A DNA stretch of 64,000 nt from Stappia sp. 28M-7 (GTDB lineage: Bacteria > Pseudomonadota > Alphaproteobacteria > Rhizobiales > Stappiaceae). Below are positions 1 to 9,259 of this stretch, piece after piece. Under the pieces are notes generated by a model. It made no database searches. It was not told the DNA's origin and saw only the letters and a program-made list of their open reading frames with translations. Each line of letters starts with the position of its first letter. Positions within the stretch are counted from its first letter, which is position 1. Position numbers and translations under genes: made by a program. The stretch is from the NCBI RefSeq assembly GCF_014252955.1, contig NZ_JACMIA010000001.1:2130258-2194257 (forward strand), written 5' to 3'.

Positions 1-1
1 C

Positions 2-637
2 CAGGGTTACCTGGACCGCCCGCAAATGGCGCGCACCTTCGCCGCGATCCGCGCCGAGGACCTGATCTATACCCGCGCCGTGCGGCGCTATCTGCTCGGC
101 CAGGACGATCTTCCCACCGATATCGGTGTCTGGAACGGGGATACGACGCGGATGCCGGCGCGCATGCACTCGCAGTATCTGCGCGGTCTGTTCCTTGAAA
201 ACCGGCTCACCGCCGGCCGTTTCGCGGTCGAGGGGCGGGTCATCGCCCTGAAGGATATCTCGGCGCCGATGTTCGTCGTCGCCACCGAGACCGATCACAT
301 CGCCCCGTGGAAATCCGTCTACAAGACCCAGCTTTTCACCAACAACGACCTGACCTTCGTGCTGACCAAGGGCGGGCATAATGGCGGTATCCTGAGCGAG
401 CCGGGCCATCCGCGCCGGCACTATCGCCTGTCGCATCGCCCGGCCGGCGCCCATTATTCCGGCCCCGACGGCTGGCAGGAGCAGCACCGGCCGCGTCCCG
501 GCTCCTGGTGGCCGGAATGGTCTTCCTGGCTTCTTGCCCGCAGCAGCGGAGAGGGGATACCTCCGGCCATCGGCGCGCCGGACAAGGGGTTACCCCCGCT
601 CGAGCCCGCTCCCGGCAGCTATATCCATTTGGCCTGA
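2..637 (+). CDS. phaC: Poly(3-hydroxyalkanoate) synthase-like protein, C-terminal part
   Basis: The reading frame is open from the left edge, so only the last ~211 residues are seen. They look like the C-terminal lid and catalytic part of a PHA synthase, an alpha/beta-hydrolase-fold enzyme that polymerises (R)-3-hydroxyacyl-CoA into storage polyester on granules. The Asp in TETDHIAPWKS and the His in GGHNGGILSEPGH fit two members of the Cys-Asp-His triad; the Cys lies outside the window. The tail PGSWWPEWSSWL is typical of the family. The last ~40 residues are Pro/Gly-rich and variable. It could instead be a synthase-like hydrolase. Confidence 0.85.
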   Translation, partial: QGYLDRPQMARTFAAIRAEDLIYTRAVRRYLLGQDDLPTDIGVWNGDTTRMPARMHSQYLRGLFLENRLTAGRFAVEGRVIALKDISAPMFVVATETDHIAPWKSVYKTQLFTNNDLTFVLTKGGHNGGILSEPGHPRRHYRLSHRPAGAHYSGPDGWQEQHRPRPGSWWPEWSSWLLARSSGEGIPPAIGAPDKGLPPLEPAPGSYIHLA

Positions 638-744
638 GGGCCAGTTGGGGAAGGGGATAAAAAACATGAGTGAAATACTCTTGAATTAGCTCTCCCGTCG
701 GAGTAGCTCTCGCGCATCCCCCTCAGATGCGCGGACTAATCCTC

Positions 745-1761
745 ATGTCTTTCAGACTTCCCCTTGCCGCAGCCACGCTCGCTCTGGCCTCTCTTGCCCT
801 CTCGCCGGCCCAGGCCGAGCCGACCAGCTATCCGCTGACGATCACCAATTGCGGTGTGGAGGTCACGATCGAGAAGGCGCCGCAGCGGGCGGTTGCGCTC
901 GGCCAGAACAGCGCGGAAATCCTGCTGCTGCTGGGACTTGAAGACCGTCTCGTTGCCTCCGCCTTCTGGCCGACCAAGGTGTTGCCGGAGCTCGCCGAGG
1001 CGAACGAGAAGGTGAAGCTGCTCACCGTGGAACTGCCGACGCTGGAGTCGATCCTGGCACAGGAGCCGGACTTCATTGCCGCCCAGCTGCCGTTGCTGCT
1101 CGGGCCTGACAGCAAGGTGTCCAAGCGCGAGGATTTCGATACGCTCGGGATCCCGAGTTACCTGGCTCCGGGCATCTGCAACACGCGCAAGGACACCGGC
1201 GACTTCTATGGCAGCCGCCAGCAGCTTTGGAACATGGACCTCCTGTACCAGGAGATCGAAGAGCTTGCGCGGATCTTCGACGTTGCCGACCGCGGCGAGC
1301 AGCTGATCGCCGAGTTCAAGAAGCGCGAGGCGGACCTGCGTGCCCGTTTCGGGAACAACCCGGACCTGACCTTCCTGTTCTGGTTCTCCAGCCCGTCGGT
1401 GGCTGACAATGCCTATCTCGGCGGCAAGAACGGCGCCTCCGGCTTCATCGCCGATGTGCTGGGCGGTCGCAACGCCATCACCACCGAGACCGAATGGCCC
1501 ACCGTGGGCTGGGAAGGCATCATCGCCGCCAATCCGACGGTGATCGTCGCGGCCTCCCTCGACCGTGATCGCTGGGATCTCGACAAGGTGGAAAACAAGA
1601 TCGCCTTCCTGAAGAACGATCCGACGGTCAGCCAGATGGAGGCCGTGAAGAACGGCTATATCGTCACCATGAACGGGGCGGCGATGAACCCGACCATCCG
1701 CACCATCTACGGCGCGGAGGAAATCGCGGTCCAGCTCGAGGCGCTCGGGCTGCTGAAGTGA
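745..1761 (+). CDS. ABC transporter periplasmic binding protein, FecB/BtuF type
   Basis: A 338-residue periplasmic binding protein of the class III metal-chelate family (siderophores, haem, cobalamin). Residues 1-24 from the ATG at 745 form a signal peptide ending in SPAQA; an in-frame ATG at 727 would add six residues and has no better ribosome site. The PQRAVALGQNSAEILLLLGLEDRLVASAFW segment near the N-terminus is the usual start of the first lobe. It overlaps the permease by 4 bp (GTGA), so the three genes form one operon. From memory it resembles the branch named after a coenzyme F420-0 transporter in Actinobacteria; the true ligand is unknown. Confidence 0.88.
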   Translation: MSFRLPLAAATLALASLALSPAQAEPTSYPLTITNCGVEVTIEKAPQRAVALGQNSAEILLLLGLEDRLVASAFWPTKVLPELAEANEKVKLLTVELPTLESILAQEPDFIAAQLPLLLGPDSKVSKREDFDTLGIPSYLAPGICNTRKDTGDFYGSRQQLWNMDLLYQEIEELARIFDVADRGEQLIAEFKKREADLRARFGNNPDLTFLFWFSSPSVADNAYLGGKNGASGFIADVLGGRNAITTETEWPTVGWEGIIAANPTVIVAASLDRDRWDLDKVENKIAFLKNDPTVSQMEAVKNGYIVTMNGAAMNPTIRTIYGAEEIAVQLEALGLLK

Positions 1762-2792
1762 GGATATCCCCGTCCAGGGCGAGCCTGCGGTTCGCGGTAT
1801 TGCTCGTGGGGGCGCTGGCAATCCTGATGCTGGCGATCGCCACGGCGGTGGGGATAGGCGAGATGCATATCCCGCTGCGAACCGTCGTGCTCGCCGTGAC
1901 CAACCAGTTCGGCTGGACCTCAGCGGAGATCAGCCGCATCCAGGCCAGCGTCATCTGGGACCTGCGGCTCAGCCGTGCGCTCGTCGCCGCCCTTTGCGGC
2001 GCGGGCCTGGCTATGTGCGGTGCTATCCTCCAGTCGTTGCTGCGCAATGCGCTGGCCGAGCCCTATGTGCTCGGCATCTCGGCCGGCGCCTCCACGGGGG
2101 CCGTCGCGGTCATTATCCTCGGTGTCGGCGCAGGCGCGGTCACGCTCTCGATGGGCGCCTTTGCCGGGGCGCTGGCGGCCTTCGTCTTCGTGGCGGTCCT
2201 GTCTGGCGGCGGGCGGGGCGGGGCCGACCGTACCATCCTGTCCGGTGTCGCGGCCGCCCAGCTTTTCAATGCGCTCACCGCCTATGTCGTCACCACCTCG
2301 GGCAATGCGCAGCAGGCGCGCGACGTGATGTTCTGGCTGCTGGGGAGCCTCGGCGGCGTGCGCTGGCCGGAGTTCCAGTTGCTTGCCGTGGTGATCGCGC
2401 TCGGTCTTGGCATGTGCATCTGGTATGCACGCGCGCTCGATGCCTTCACATTCGGCGATGACGCCGCCGCCTCCATGGGCATACCCGTGGAGCGAGTCCG
2501 CATTATCCTCTTCACTGTCACCGCGGTGATGACGGCGACCATCGTCAGCATGGTCGGGTCCATCGGCTTCATCGGCCTGGTCGTCCCGCATGCGGTGCGC
2601 TTCCTCATCGGGCCCGGCCACATGCGCTTGCTGCCGGCCTGCTTGCTGGTCGGCGCCGTGTTCATGGTGCTGGCCGATATCGTCTCGCGCAGCATCATGG
2701 AGCAGCAGACCCTGCCCATCGGCATCGTCACGGCTCTGGTGGGCGTGCCGTGTTTTGCGCTGATCCTGTACCGCGCGAGGCCTGCGACATGA
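1758..2792 (+). CDS. FecCD-family ABC transporter permease
   Basis: A 344-residue, very hydrophobic protein with about nine or ten membrane segments, the usual size and pattern of FecCD/BtuC permeases. Characteristic segments are SRALVAALCGAGLAMCGAILQ, the NALAEPYVLGISAGAS loop and GFIGLVVPHAVRFLIGPGHM near the C-terminus. Translation starts with GTG at 1758, inside the stop of the binding protein gene, and its own stop overlaps the ATPase start (ATGA), which implies translational coupling of all three subunits. It would form the homodimeric inner membrane channel of this importer. Confidence 0.93.
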   Translation: MRISPSRASLRFAVLLVGALAILMLAIATAVGIGEMHIPLRTVVLAVTNQFGWTSAEISRIQASVIWDLRLSRALVAALCGAGLAMCGAILQSLLRNALAEPYVLGISAGASTGAVAVIILGVGAGAVTLSMGAFAGALAAFVFVAVLSGGGRGGADRTILSGVAAAQLFNALTAYVVTTSGNAQQARDVMFWLLGSLGGVRWPEFQLLAVVIALGLGMCIWYARALDAFTFGDDAAASMGIPVERVRIILFTVTAVMTATIVSMVGSIGFIGLVVPHAVRFLIGPGHMRLLPACLLVGAVFMVLADIVSRSIMEQQTLPIGIVTALVGVPCFALILYRARPAT

Positions 2793-3547
2793 GCGTGCGT
2801 GCCGAAAATCTGGTGTGGCGCGTCGGGCGCAAGACGATCGTCGACGACGTGTCGTTCGATGTCGAGCCTGGCAAGGTGCTCGGGCTGCTGGGGCCGAACG
2901 GCTCGGGAAAGTCGTCGCTGCTGCGCCTGCTCGCCGGGCTGCGGCGCCCGGCGTCCGGCCGCGTGCTGCTCGACGGGACGGATATCGCGCGCACCGGCCG
3001 CCGGGAGCTGGCGCGGCGCGTGGCGCTGGTTCAGCAGCACGCCGCGACCGATGTGAACGTGACGGTGGAGGATGTGGTGCGCCTTGGCCGCACGCCGCAT
3101 CGCGGTCCGCTTGCGGCCTGGAAGCCGGCCGATACCGAGGCCGTGGACACCGCTCTGGAACAGGTCGGCATGACCGGGTTTCGCCGCGAGGCTTGGCAGA
3201 GCCTGTCGGGCGGCGAGCGCCAGCGTGTCCACATCGCCCGCGCACTGGCCCAGCAACCGCGCGAGCTGTTCCTCGACGAGCCGACCAATCACCTCGACAT
3301 CCAGCACCAGCTCGAGTTGCTGCGTCTCGTCGCGCAGCTGGGGCTGACGACGATCGTCGCGCTGCACGATCTCAACCATGCGGCGATGTTCTGCGATCGG
3401 CTGCTGGTGCTGCACCGGGGACAGGTTGTCGCCAGCGGCGTGCCCGCCGACGTGCTTACCCCCGATCTGCTCCGCGAGGTCTTCCGCGTGGATTGCGACT
3501 TCCTGAATTCGGACGACGACGTCCTGCGCATCCTTTTCAGGAAATAG
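2789..3547 (+). CDS. ABC transporter ATP-binding protein, FecE/BtuD type
   Basis: A 252-residue ABC ATPase, the energising subunit of the importer formed with the two genes upstream. Walker A is GPNGSGKS, the Q-loop lies near LVQQHAATDVNVTVEDVV, the signature is LSGGERQR, Walker B is LFLDEPTNHLD, and the H-loop is in ALHDLNHA. The ATG at 2789 overlaps the permease stop and is preferred over an in-frame ATG at 2750 that would lie within the permease gene. The VRLGRTPHR segment recalls the F420-0-type branch of the family (from memory); substrate unproven. Confidence 0.93.
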   Translation: MSVRAENLVWRVGRKTIVDDVSFDVEPGKVLGLLGPNGSGKSSLLRLLAGLRRPASGRVLLDGTDIARTGRRELARRVALVQQHAATDVNVTVEDVVRLGRTPHRGPLAAWKPADTEAVDTALEQVGMTGFRREAWQSLSGGERQRVHIARALAQQPRELFLDEPTNHLDIQHQLELLRLVAQLGLTTIVALHDLNHAAMFCDRLLVLHRGQVVASGVPADVLTPDLLREVFRVDCDFLNSDDDVLRILFRK

Positions 3548-3567
3548 CGCCTTTACACAAAGCAGGA

Positions 3568-3582
3568 GCTTTTCGGAAAAGC
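3568..3582. terminator. Possible bidirectional hairpin between convergent genes
   Basis: GCTTTTCGGAAAAGC is a 6-bp inverted repeat with a 3-nt loop, in the 105-bp gap between the converging ABC transporter operon and the giant repeat protein gene. It lacks a long T-run, so it is only a weak terminator candidate. Confidence 0.3.
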
Positions 3583-3652
3583 GTGGCTGCATAAGCCGCG
3601 CCAGCGGTCGTGCCGCCCCGTCTCGCCGCCCGTTTCCGTCCCGCTGTCCGGT

Positions 3653-6600
3653 TCAGAACCGGACAGCAAAGCCCATCCTGCCGCCGGCCGAGGCCTGGCC
3701 ATCTCCCTCGATATTGAAGAGGAGTGCGCCGTCCAGGCTCCACATGCCGCCATTGGCGAGTTCCACACCCGCGCCGACCGATCCGAACGCCCCGGATCCG
3801 CCAAGACCCGCGAAGCCGCCCGTCAGGGCTATGCTCGGGGTCACGACCATGCCGTCTTCGAGGATAAACTGCCGGGCAAGCTCGGCGCCCAGGCTGACGC
3901 GCAGCTGTTCGACCGTGAAGCCGTCCATTCCCACGACGTTGCCGGCAGCGTTCCTGACGCTGTAGTCGTCGATCTTTTCCGACAGGTAGACTGCCCGCAG
4001 CTTGGGCGCCAGCGTCGTCGCTTCGTCGAGCTGCCACACCCCGGACAGCGATGTATCGAACATCCACCGGCTGGTGTCGAACTTGCCGTCCCAGAACCGC
4101 GTGTCGATATCGTTCGACGATCCGCCGTAGAGCAGGCTGGTATCCCAGAACACGCCGCGGCCGAGTTCGAACGAGGCATAGGGGCCAACGAACCAGCCGT
4201 TGCCCGTCAGCCGCGCATCGTCGCGGGTCGGATCGCTCATCCGGTCGAAGTGGAAGGAGACGCCGATGAGGGCGCGCTCAGACAGCAGATAGTCCGCACC
4301 GGCCGAGAACAGCGCGAAGGTGCCCCAACGGCTGTCGTTCGCATTGCGATTGTGCACGGCGAAGGTGCCATCGACCCACACGTTGAAGGCGGACGTATCG
4401 ACACCGAGGCTGCGTTCGATCGCGTCGCTCGCCGCGGACATCTGCGCCAGGCTGGTCGCGAACCCGAGGGTCACTCCCTGCGAGGAGGGCATCATCCGCA
4501 TGTTGATGACATCGCGCGCCGATTTCATCTGCCGCCGCTCGCGCAAACCCGGGATCTTGATCGTGGAGCTCAGCAGGTTCTGGCGCGTCTGGACGAAATC
4601 ATGGACCAGCCCGTGGACTTCGTTGGCAACGGCCTGCGGATCGTAGCCCAGGGAGTAGACCACCGTGCCCACATTGGACGTGCCGAGCGAACTGGTGAGG
4701 GTGAAACGCACCCGCACCTGGCCCGAATAGGTCGGGTTCGGCGTGAACTTCAGATAGAAGCCGACCGGAGCGGGGGCGCTGTCGAGCTGTGCGAACTCGC
4801 CATAGACGATCTGGGCCGTGCCGCCATTGGCCGGCTCGACCGAGACGATGGCCGCGGATTGGAATGGTCCACCCGTCGCGCCGCTCGTCAGGTTGACGTT
4901 CGGCGGCGTCGAGCCCGGCGGCACGGTCACGTCCTTGTCACTCACCGTCACGGTCTGTTCGTCGACGGTCAAGGTATAGGCTGCAGAACCCGTGACGTTG
5001 TTGGCATCGCGCGCCTGGATCGTGAAGCTGTAATTGCCCTCGGTATCGGGATCCAGCGGGCCGTTCAACTGGCCGGTCGAGATGTTGAGCACCAGGCCAT
5101 CTGGAAGACTTCCCGAGGCGACGCTGTAGATATACGGCGCCGTGCCGCCGCTGGCGGTGATCGAGGTGGTGTAGTCCTCGCCGGCAGTTGCTTGCGGCAG
5201 CGCACCTCCGGCCGGCGTGAGCGCAATGACCACCGGCGCCGCATCGACCTGAATGGAGTAGGCGGCGTTGCCGGTGTCGCTGTTGGCGTCGGTCGCGGTG
5301 ACCGTGAAGCTGGCTGTCTCCGCCGTGGTCGGCGTTCCGGTGAGAGCACCGTTCGAGGCGAGGGTCAGGCCGTCGGGCAGGGCGCCTGCGGTCACCGCAT
5401 AGGTATAGGGCCCCGTGCCGCCGGAGGCGGAGAACGTCTGGCTGTAGGCGGTTCCCACCTCGCCATTGGCAAGGCTGCCGGCGGCCGGGCTCAAGGTGAT
5501 GGTGACGGGCGCTGCATCGACCTGGATGGAGTAGGCGGCGTTGCCGGTGTCGCTGTTGGCGTCGGTCGCGGTGACGGTGAAGTTGGCGGTCTCCGCCGTG
5601 GTCGGCGTTCCGGTGAGAGCACCGTTCGAGGCGAGGGTCAGGCCGTCGGGCAGGGCGCCTGCGGTGACCGCATAGGTATAGGGCCCCGTGCCGCCGGAGG
5701 CGGAGAAGGTTTGGCTGTAGGCGGTACCCACTTCGCCATTGGCAAGGCTGCCGGCCGCCGGGTTCAAGGTGATGGTGACGGGCGCGGCATCGATCTGGAT
5801 GGAGTAGGCCGCATTGCCGGTGTCACTGTTGGCGTCGGTCGCGGTGACCGTGAAGTTGGCGGTCTCCGCCGTGGTCGGGGTACCGGTGAGGGCGCCGTTC
5901 GAGGCGAGGGTCAGGCCATCGGGCAAGGCGCCAGAGGTCACCGCATAGGTGTAGGGCCCGGTGCCGCCGGAGGCGGAGAAGGTCTGGCTGTAGACGGTTC
6001 CGACCTCGCCATTGGCAAGGCTTCCGGCCGCCGGTGTGAGCGCAATGACCACCGGTGCCGCATCGACCTGGATCGAGTAGGCCGCATTGCCGGTGTCGCT
6101 GTTGGCATCGGTCGCGGTGACCGTGAAGTTGGCGGTCTCCGCCGTGGTGGGCGTTCCGGTGAGGGCGCCGTTCGAGGCGAGGGTCAGGCCGTCGGGCAGG
6201 GCGCCAGAGGTCACCGCATAGGTATAGGGACCCGTGCCGCCGGAGGCGGAGAAGCTCTGGCTGTAGGCGGTTCCGACTTCGCCATTGGCAAGGCTTCCGG
6301 CGGCCGGGCTCAACGTGATGGTGACGGGTGCCGCATCCACCTGGATCGAGTAGGCGGCATTGCCGGTGTCGCTGTTGGCGTCGGTCGCGGTGACCGTGAA
6401 GCTGGCTGTCTCCGCCGTGGTCGGGGTGCCGGTGAGAGCACCGTTAGAGGCGAGGGTCAGGCCGTCGGGCAGGGCGCCTGCGGTGACGGCATAGGTATAG
6501 GGGCTCGTGCCGCCGGAGGCGGAGAAGGTCTGGCTGTAGGCGGTTCCGACCTCGCCATTGGCGAGGCTTCCGGCTGCCGGTGTGAGCGCAATGACCACCG

Positions 6601-9259
6601 GCGCGGCATCGACCTGGATGGAATAGGCCGCATTGCCGGTGTCGCTGTTGGCGTCGGTCGCGGTGACCGTGAAGTTGGCGGTCTCCGCCGTGGTCGGGGT
6701 GCCGGTGAGAGCACCGTTAGAGGCGAGGGTGAGCCCGTCGGGCAGGGCGCCTGCGGTTACCGCATAGGTATAGGGACCCGTGCCACCGGAGGCCGTGAAG
6801 GTCTGGCTGTAGGCGGTTCCGACTTCGCCATTGGCAAGGCTGCCGGCGGCCGGGCTCAACGTGATGGTGACAGGTGCCGCATCCACCTGGATCGAGTAAG
6901 CCGCATTGCCGGTGTCGCTGTTGGCGTCGGTCGCGGTGACGGTGAAGTTGGCGGTCTCCGCCGTGGTCGGCGTACCGGTGAGAGCACCGTTCGAGGCGAG
7001 GGTCAGGCCGTCGGGCAGGGCGCCCGCGGTGACCGCATAAGTGTAGGGACCCGTGCCGCCGGAGGCCGTGAAGGTCTGGCTGTAGGCGGTTCCGACCTCG
7101 CCATTGGCAAGGCTTCCGGCTGCCGGTGTGAGCGCAATGACCACCGGCGCGGCATCGACCTGAATGGAATAGGCGGCGTTGCCGGTGTCGCTGTTGGCGT
7201 CGGTCGCGGTGACGGTGAAGTTGGCGGTCTCCGCCGTGGTCGGCGTTCCGGTGAGAGCACCGTTAGAGGCGAGGGTCAGGCCATCGGGCAGGGCGCCCGC
7301 GGTGACCGCATAAGTGTAGGGACCCGTGCCGCCGGAGGCCGTGAAGGTCTGGCTGTAGGCGGTTCCGACCTCGCCATTGGCAAGGCTTCCGGCTGCCGGT
7401 GTGAGCGCAATGACCACCGGCGCGGCATCGACCTGAATGGAATAGGCGGCGTTGCCGGTGTCGCTGTTGGCGTCGGTCGCGGTGACGGTGAAGTTGGCGG
7501 TCTCCGCCGTGGTCGGCGTTCCGGTGAGAGCACCGTTAGAGGCGAGGGTCAGGCCGTCAGGCAGGGCGCCTGCGGTCACCGCATAGGTGTAGGGACCCGT
7601 GCCGCCGGAGGCTGAGAAGGTCTGGCTGTAGGCGGTTCCGACCTCGCCATTGGCGAGGCTTCCCGCCGCCGGCGTGAGCGCAATGACCACCGGCGCCGCA
7701 TCGACCTGGATGGAATAGGCCGCGTTGCCGGTGTCGCTGTTGGCATCGGTCGCGGTGACGGTGAAGTTGGCCGTCTCCGCCGTGGTGGGCGTTCCGGTGA
7801 GAGCACCGTTCGAGGCGAGGGTCAGCCCGTCGGGCAGGGCGCCTGCGGTCACCGCATAGGTGTAGGGCCCGGTGCCGCCGGAGGCGGAGAAGGTCTGGCT
7901 GTAGGCGGTACCCACTTCGCCATTGGCGAGGCTTCCGGCTGCCGGTGTGAGCGCAATGACCACCGGCGCCGCATCGACCTGGATGGAATAGGCCGCATTG
8001 CCGGTGTCGCTGTTGGCGTCGGTCGCGGTGACGGTGAAGTTGGCGGTCTCCGCCGTGGTCGGGGTGCCGGTGAGAGCACCATTCGAGGCGAGGGTCAGGC
8101 CATCGGGCAGGGCGCCTGCGGTCACCGCATAGGTGTAGGGCCCGGTGCCGCCGGAGGCGGAGAAGGTCTGGCTGTAGGCGGTACCCACTTCGCCATTGGC
8201 GAGGCTTCCGGCTGCCGGTGTGAGCGCAATGACCACCGGCGCCGCATCGACCTGGATGGAATAGGCCGCATTGCCGGTGTCGCTGTTGGCGTCGGTCGCG
8301 GTGACGGTGAAGTTGGCGGTCTCCGCCGTGGTCGGGGTGCCGGTGAGAGCACCATTCGAGGCGAGGGTCAGGCCATCGGGCAGGGCGCCAGCGGTCACCG
8401 CATAGGTGTAGGGCCCGGAGCCGCCGGAGGCGGAGAAGGTCTGGCTGTAGGCGGTACCCACTTCGCCATTGGCGAGGCTTCCGGCTGCCGGTGTGAGCGC
8501 AATGACCACCGGCGCCGCATCGACCTGGATGGAATAGGCCGCATTGCCGGTGTCGCTGTTGGCGTCGGTCGCGGTGACGGTGAAGTTGGCGGTCTCCGCC
8601 GTGGTCGGGGTGCCGGTGAGAGCACCATTCGAGGCGAGGGTCAGGCCATCGGGCAGGGCGCCAGCGGTCACCGCATAGGTGTAGGGACCCGTGCCGCCGG
8701 AGGCCGTGAAGGTCTGGCTGTAGGCGGTTCCCACTTCGCCATTGGCAAGGCTGCCGGCGGCCGGGCTCAAGGTGATGGTGACCGGGGCGCCCGCAGAACA
8801 GGACACGGTTAGTGTCATCGTTACAGGAACGTCCGGGGCCGATGCCGATTTGTTCACGACGACTTCAAACGCGGCAAACGTCCGGCCCGCCGAGAAGGTA
8901 TAGGTTCCGGCATCCGAAATGTTGGCGTTGGTCGTTGTCGCGTCGTGGTGATCCCAGTCGTCGAAGTTTCCGACGTAATAGTTCGCGTAGGTGGGGCTGC
9001 CCTGGGTGCCGCTGCCGACAGCGCTCCAGGTCACGGTTTCGCCAACGTCGAGGCTGTCATATTCCCGGTAGAACTGAGAGGTGCCGTCCGCCGTGGTGAG
9101 CGTTCGGCCTGTACCCCAATCGCTGCTGATCTGCGAACAGGAGGCAGAGAGTGCGTGGGCGTCGATGGTGCCGGCGCACAGAGCGAGCCAGACGGTCAGG
9201 ACAAGGAACGAGAACTGCACAAGCAGCCGGCGTGCCGTTCGAGACCCGGCACAAGTCAT
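3653..9259 (-). CDS. Giant Ig-like (He_PIG) repeat protein with autotransporter barrel
   Basis: About 1,868 residues from the ATG at 9259, chosen because it begins a good signal peptide (RRLLVQFSFLVLTVWLALCAGTIDAHA); the frame stays open to 9469. After a ~120-residue N-terminal domain with Cys residues come thirteen near-identical 91-residue repeats (about residues 157-1340) and one diverged copy. The core GLTLASNGALTGTPT is typical of putative-Ig (He_PIG) domains. A linker leads to a ~300-residue C-terminal segment of alternating aromatic and polar strands ending in MGFAVRF, as in type V autotransporter barrels. Probably an adhesin displayed on the cell surface. It converges on the ABC operon and is preceded by a 437-bp gap. 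Confidence 0.85.
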   Translation of the reverse strand: MTCAGSRTARRLLVQFSFLVLTVWLALCAGTIDAHALSASCSQISSDWGTGRTLTTADGTSQFYREYDSLDVGETVTWSAVGSGTQGSPTYANYYVGNFDDWDHHDATTTNANISDAGTYTFSAGRTFAAFEVVVNKSASAPDVPVTMTLTVSCSAGAPVTITLSPAAGSLANGEVGTAYSQTFTASGGTGPYTYAVTAGALPDGLTLASNGALTGTPTTAETANFTVTATDANSDTGNAAYSIQVDAAPVVIALTPAAGSLANGEVGTAYSQTFSASGGSGPYTYAVTAGALPDGLTLASNGALTGTPTTAETANFTVTATDANSDTGNAAYSIQVDAAPVVIALTPAAGSLANGEVGTAYSQTFSASGGTGPYTYAVTAGALPDGLTLASNGALTGTPTTAETANFTVTATDANSDTGNAAYSIQVDAAPVVIALTPAAGSLANGEVGTAYSQTFSASGGTGPYTYAVTAGALPDGLTLASNGALTGTPTTAETANFTVTATDANSDTGNAAYSIQVDAAPVVIALTPAAGSLANGEVGTAYSQTFSASGGTGPYTYAVTAGALPDGLTLASNGALTGTPTTAETANFTVTATDANSDTGNAAYSIQVDAAPVVIALTPAAGSLANGEVGTAYSQTFTASGGTGPYTYAVTAGALPDGLTLASNGALTGTPTTAETANFTVTATDANSDTGNAAYSIQVDAAPVVIALTPAAGSLANGEVGTAYSQTFTASGGTGPYTYAVTAGALPDGLTLASNGALTGTPTTAETANFTVTATDANSDTGNAAYSIQVDAAPVTITLSPAAGSLANGEVGTAYSQTFTASGGTGPYTYAVTAGALPDGLTLASNGALTGTPTTAETANFTVTATDANSDTGNAAYSIQVDAAPVVIALTPAAGSLANGEVGTAYSQTFSASGGTSPYTYAVTAGALPDGLTLASNGALTGTPTTAETASFTVTATDANSDTGNAAYSIQVDAAPVTITLSPAAGSLANGEVGTAYSQSFSASGGTGPYTYAVTSGALPDGLTLASNGALTGTPTTAETANFTVTATDANSDTGNAAYSIQVDAAPVVIALTPAAGSLANGEVGTVYSQTFSASGGTGPYTYAVTSGALPDGLTLASNGALTGTPTTAETANFTVTATDANSDTGNAAYSIQIDAAPVTITLNPAAGSLANGEVGTAYSQTFSASGGTGPYTYAVTAGALPDGLTLASNGALTGTPTTAETANFTVTATDANSDTGNAAYSIQVDAAPVTITLSPAAGSLANGEVGTAYSQTFSASGGTGPYTYAVTAGALPDGLTLASNGALTGTPTTAETASFTVTATDANSDTGNAAYSIQVDAAPVVIALTPAGGALPQATAGEDYTTSITASGGTAPYIYSVASGSLPDGLVLNISTGQLNGPLDPDTEGNYSFTIQARDANNVTGSAAYTLTVDEQTVTVSDKDVTVPPGSTPPNVNLTSGATGGPFQSAAIVSVEPANGGTAQIVYGEFAQLDSAPAPVGFYLKFTPNPTYSGQVRVRFTLTSSLGTSNVGTVVYSLGYDPQAVANEVHGLVHDFVQTRQNLLSSTIKIPGLRERRQMKSARDVINMRMMPSSQGVTLGFATSLAQMSAASDAIERSLGVDTSAFNVWVDGTFAVHNRNANDSRWGTFALFSAGADYLLSERALIGVSFHFDRMSDPTRDDARLTGNGWFVGPYASFELGRGVFWDTSLLYGGSSNDIDTRFWDGKFDTSRWMFDTSLSGVWQLDEATTLAPKLRAVYLSEKIDDYSVRNAAGNVVGMDGFTVEQLRVSLGAELARQFILEDGMVVTPSIALTGGFAGLGGSGAFGSVGAGVELANGGMWSLDGALLFNIEGDGQASAGGRMGFAVRF
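4961..5239 (-). repeat. Fourteenth, diverged Ig-like repeat unit
   Basis: The unit next to the barrel starts like the others (APVVIALTPAGG) but then departs (QATAGEDYTTSITASGGTAPYIYS, LNISTGQLNGPLDPDTEG). It has escaped the homogenisation seen in the thirteen preceding units and probably caps the array. Confidence 0.8.
5240..8788 (-). repeat. Thirteen tandem 273-bp coding repeats
   Basis: Thirteen consecutive units of exactly 273 bp (91 codons, beginning Ala-Pro-Val) lie inside the giant surface protein gene. Copies differ mostly in a few codons: VVIALTP versus TITLSP, FSASGG versus FTASGG, TAG versus TSG. Units in about 7850-8650 are almost base-for-base identical, including synonymous sites, which indicates recent duplication or gene conversion. 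Exact multiples of three mean that gain or loss of units keeps the frame. Confidence 0.95.

Noticed and set aside
4250-7615. Forward-strand open frame of 1,121 codons across the repeat array
   Set aside because: It is the antisense of the tandem repeats; its Gly/Arg-rich product simply repeats every 91 residues because the repeats lack stops in that frame. The reverse strand has signal peptide, Ig repeats and barrel.
5240-8788. CRISPR-like periodic repeat signal
   Set aside because: The units are 273 bp, coding, contiguous and without unique spacers.
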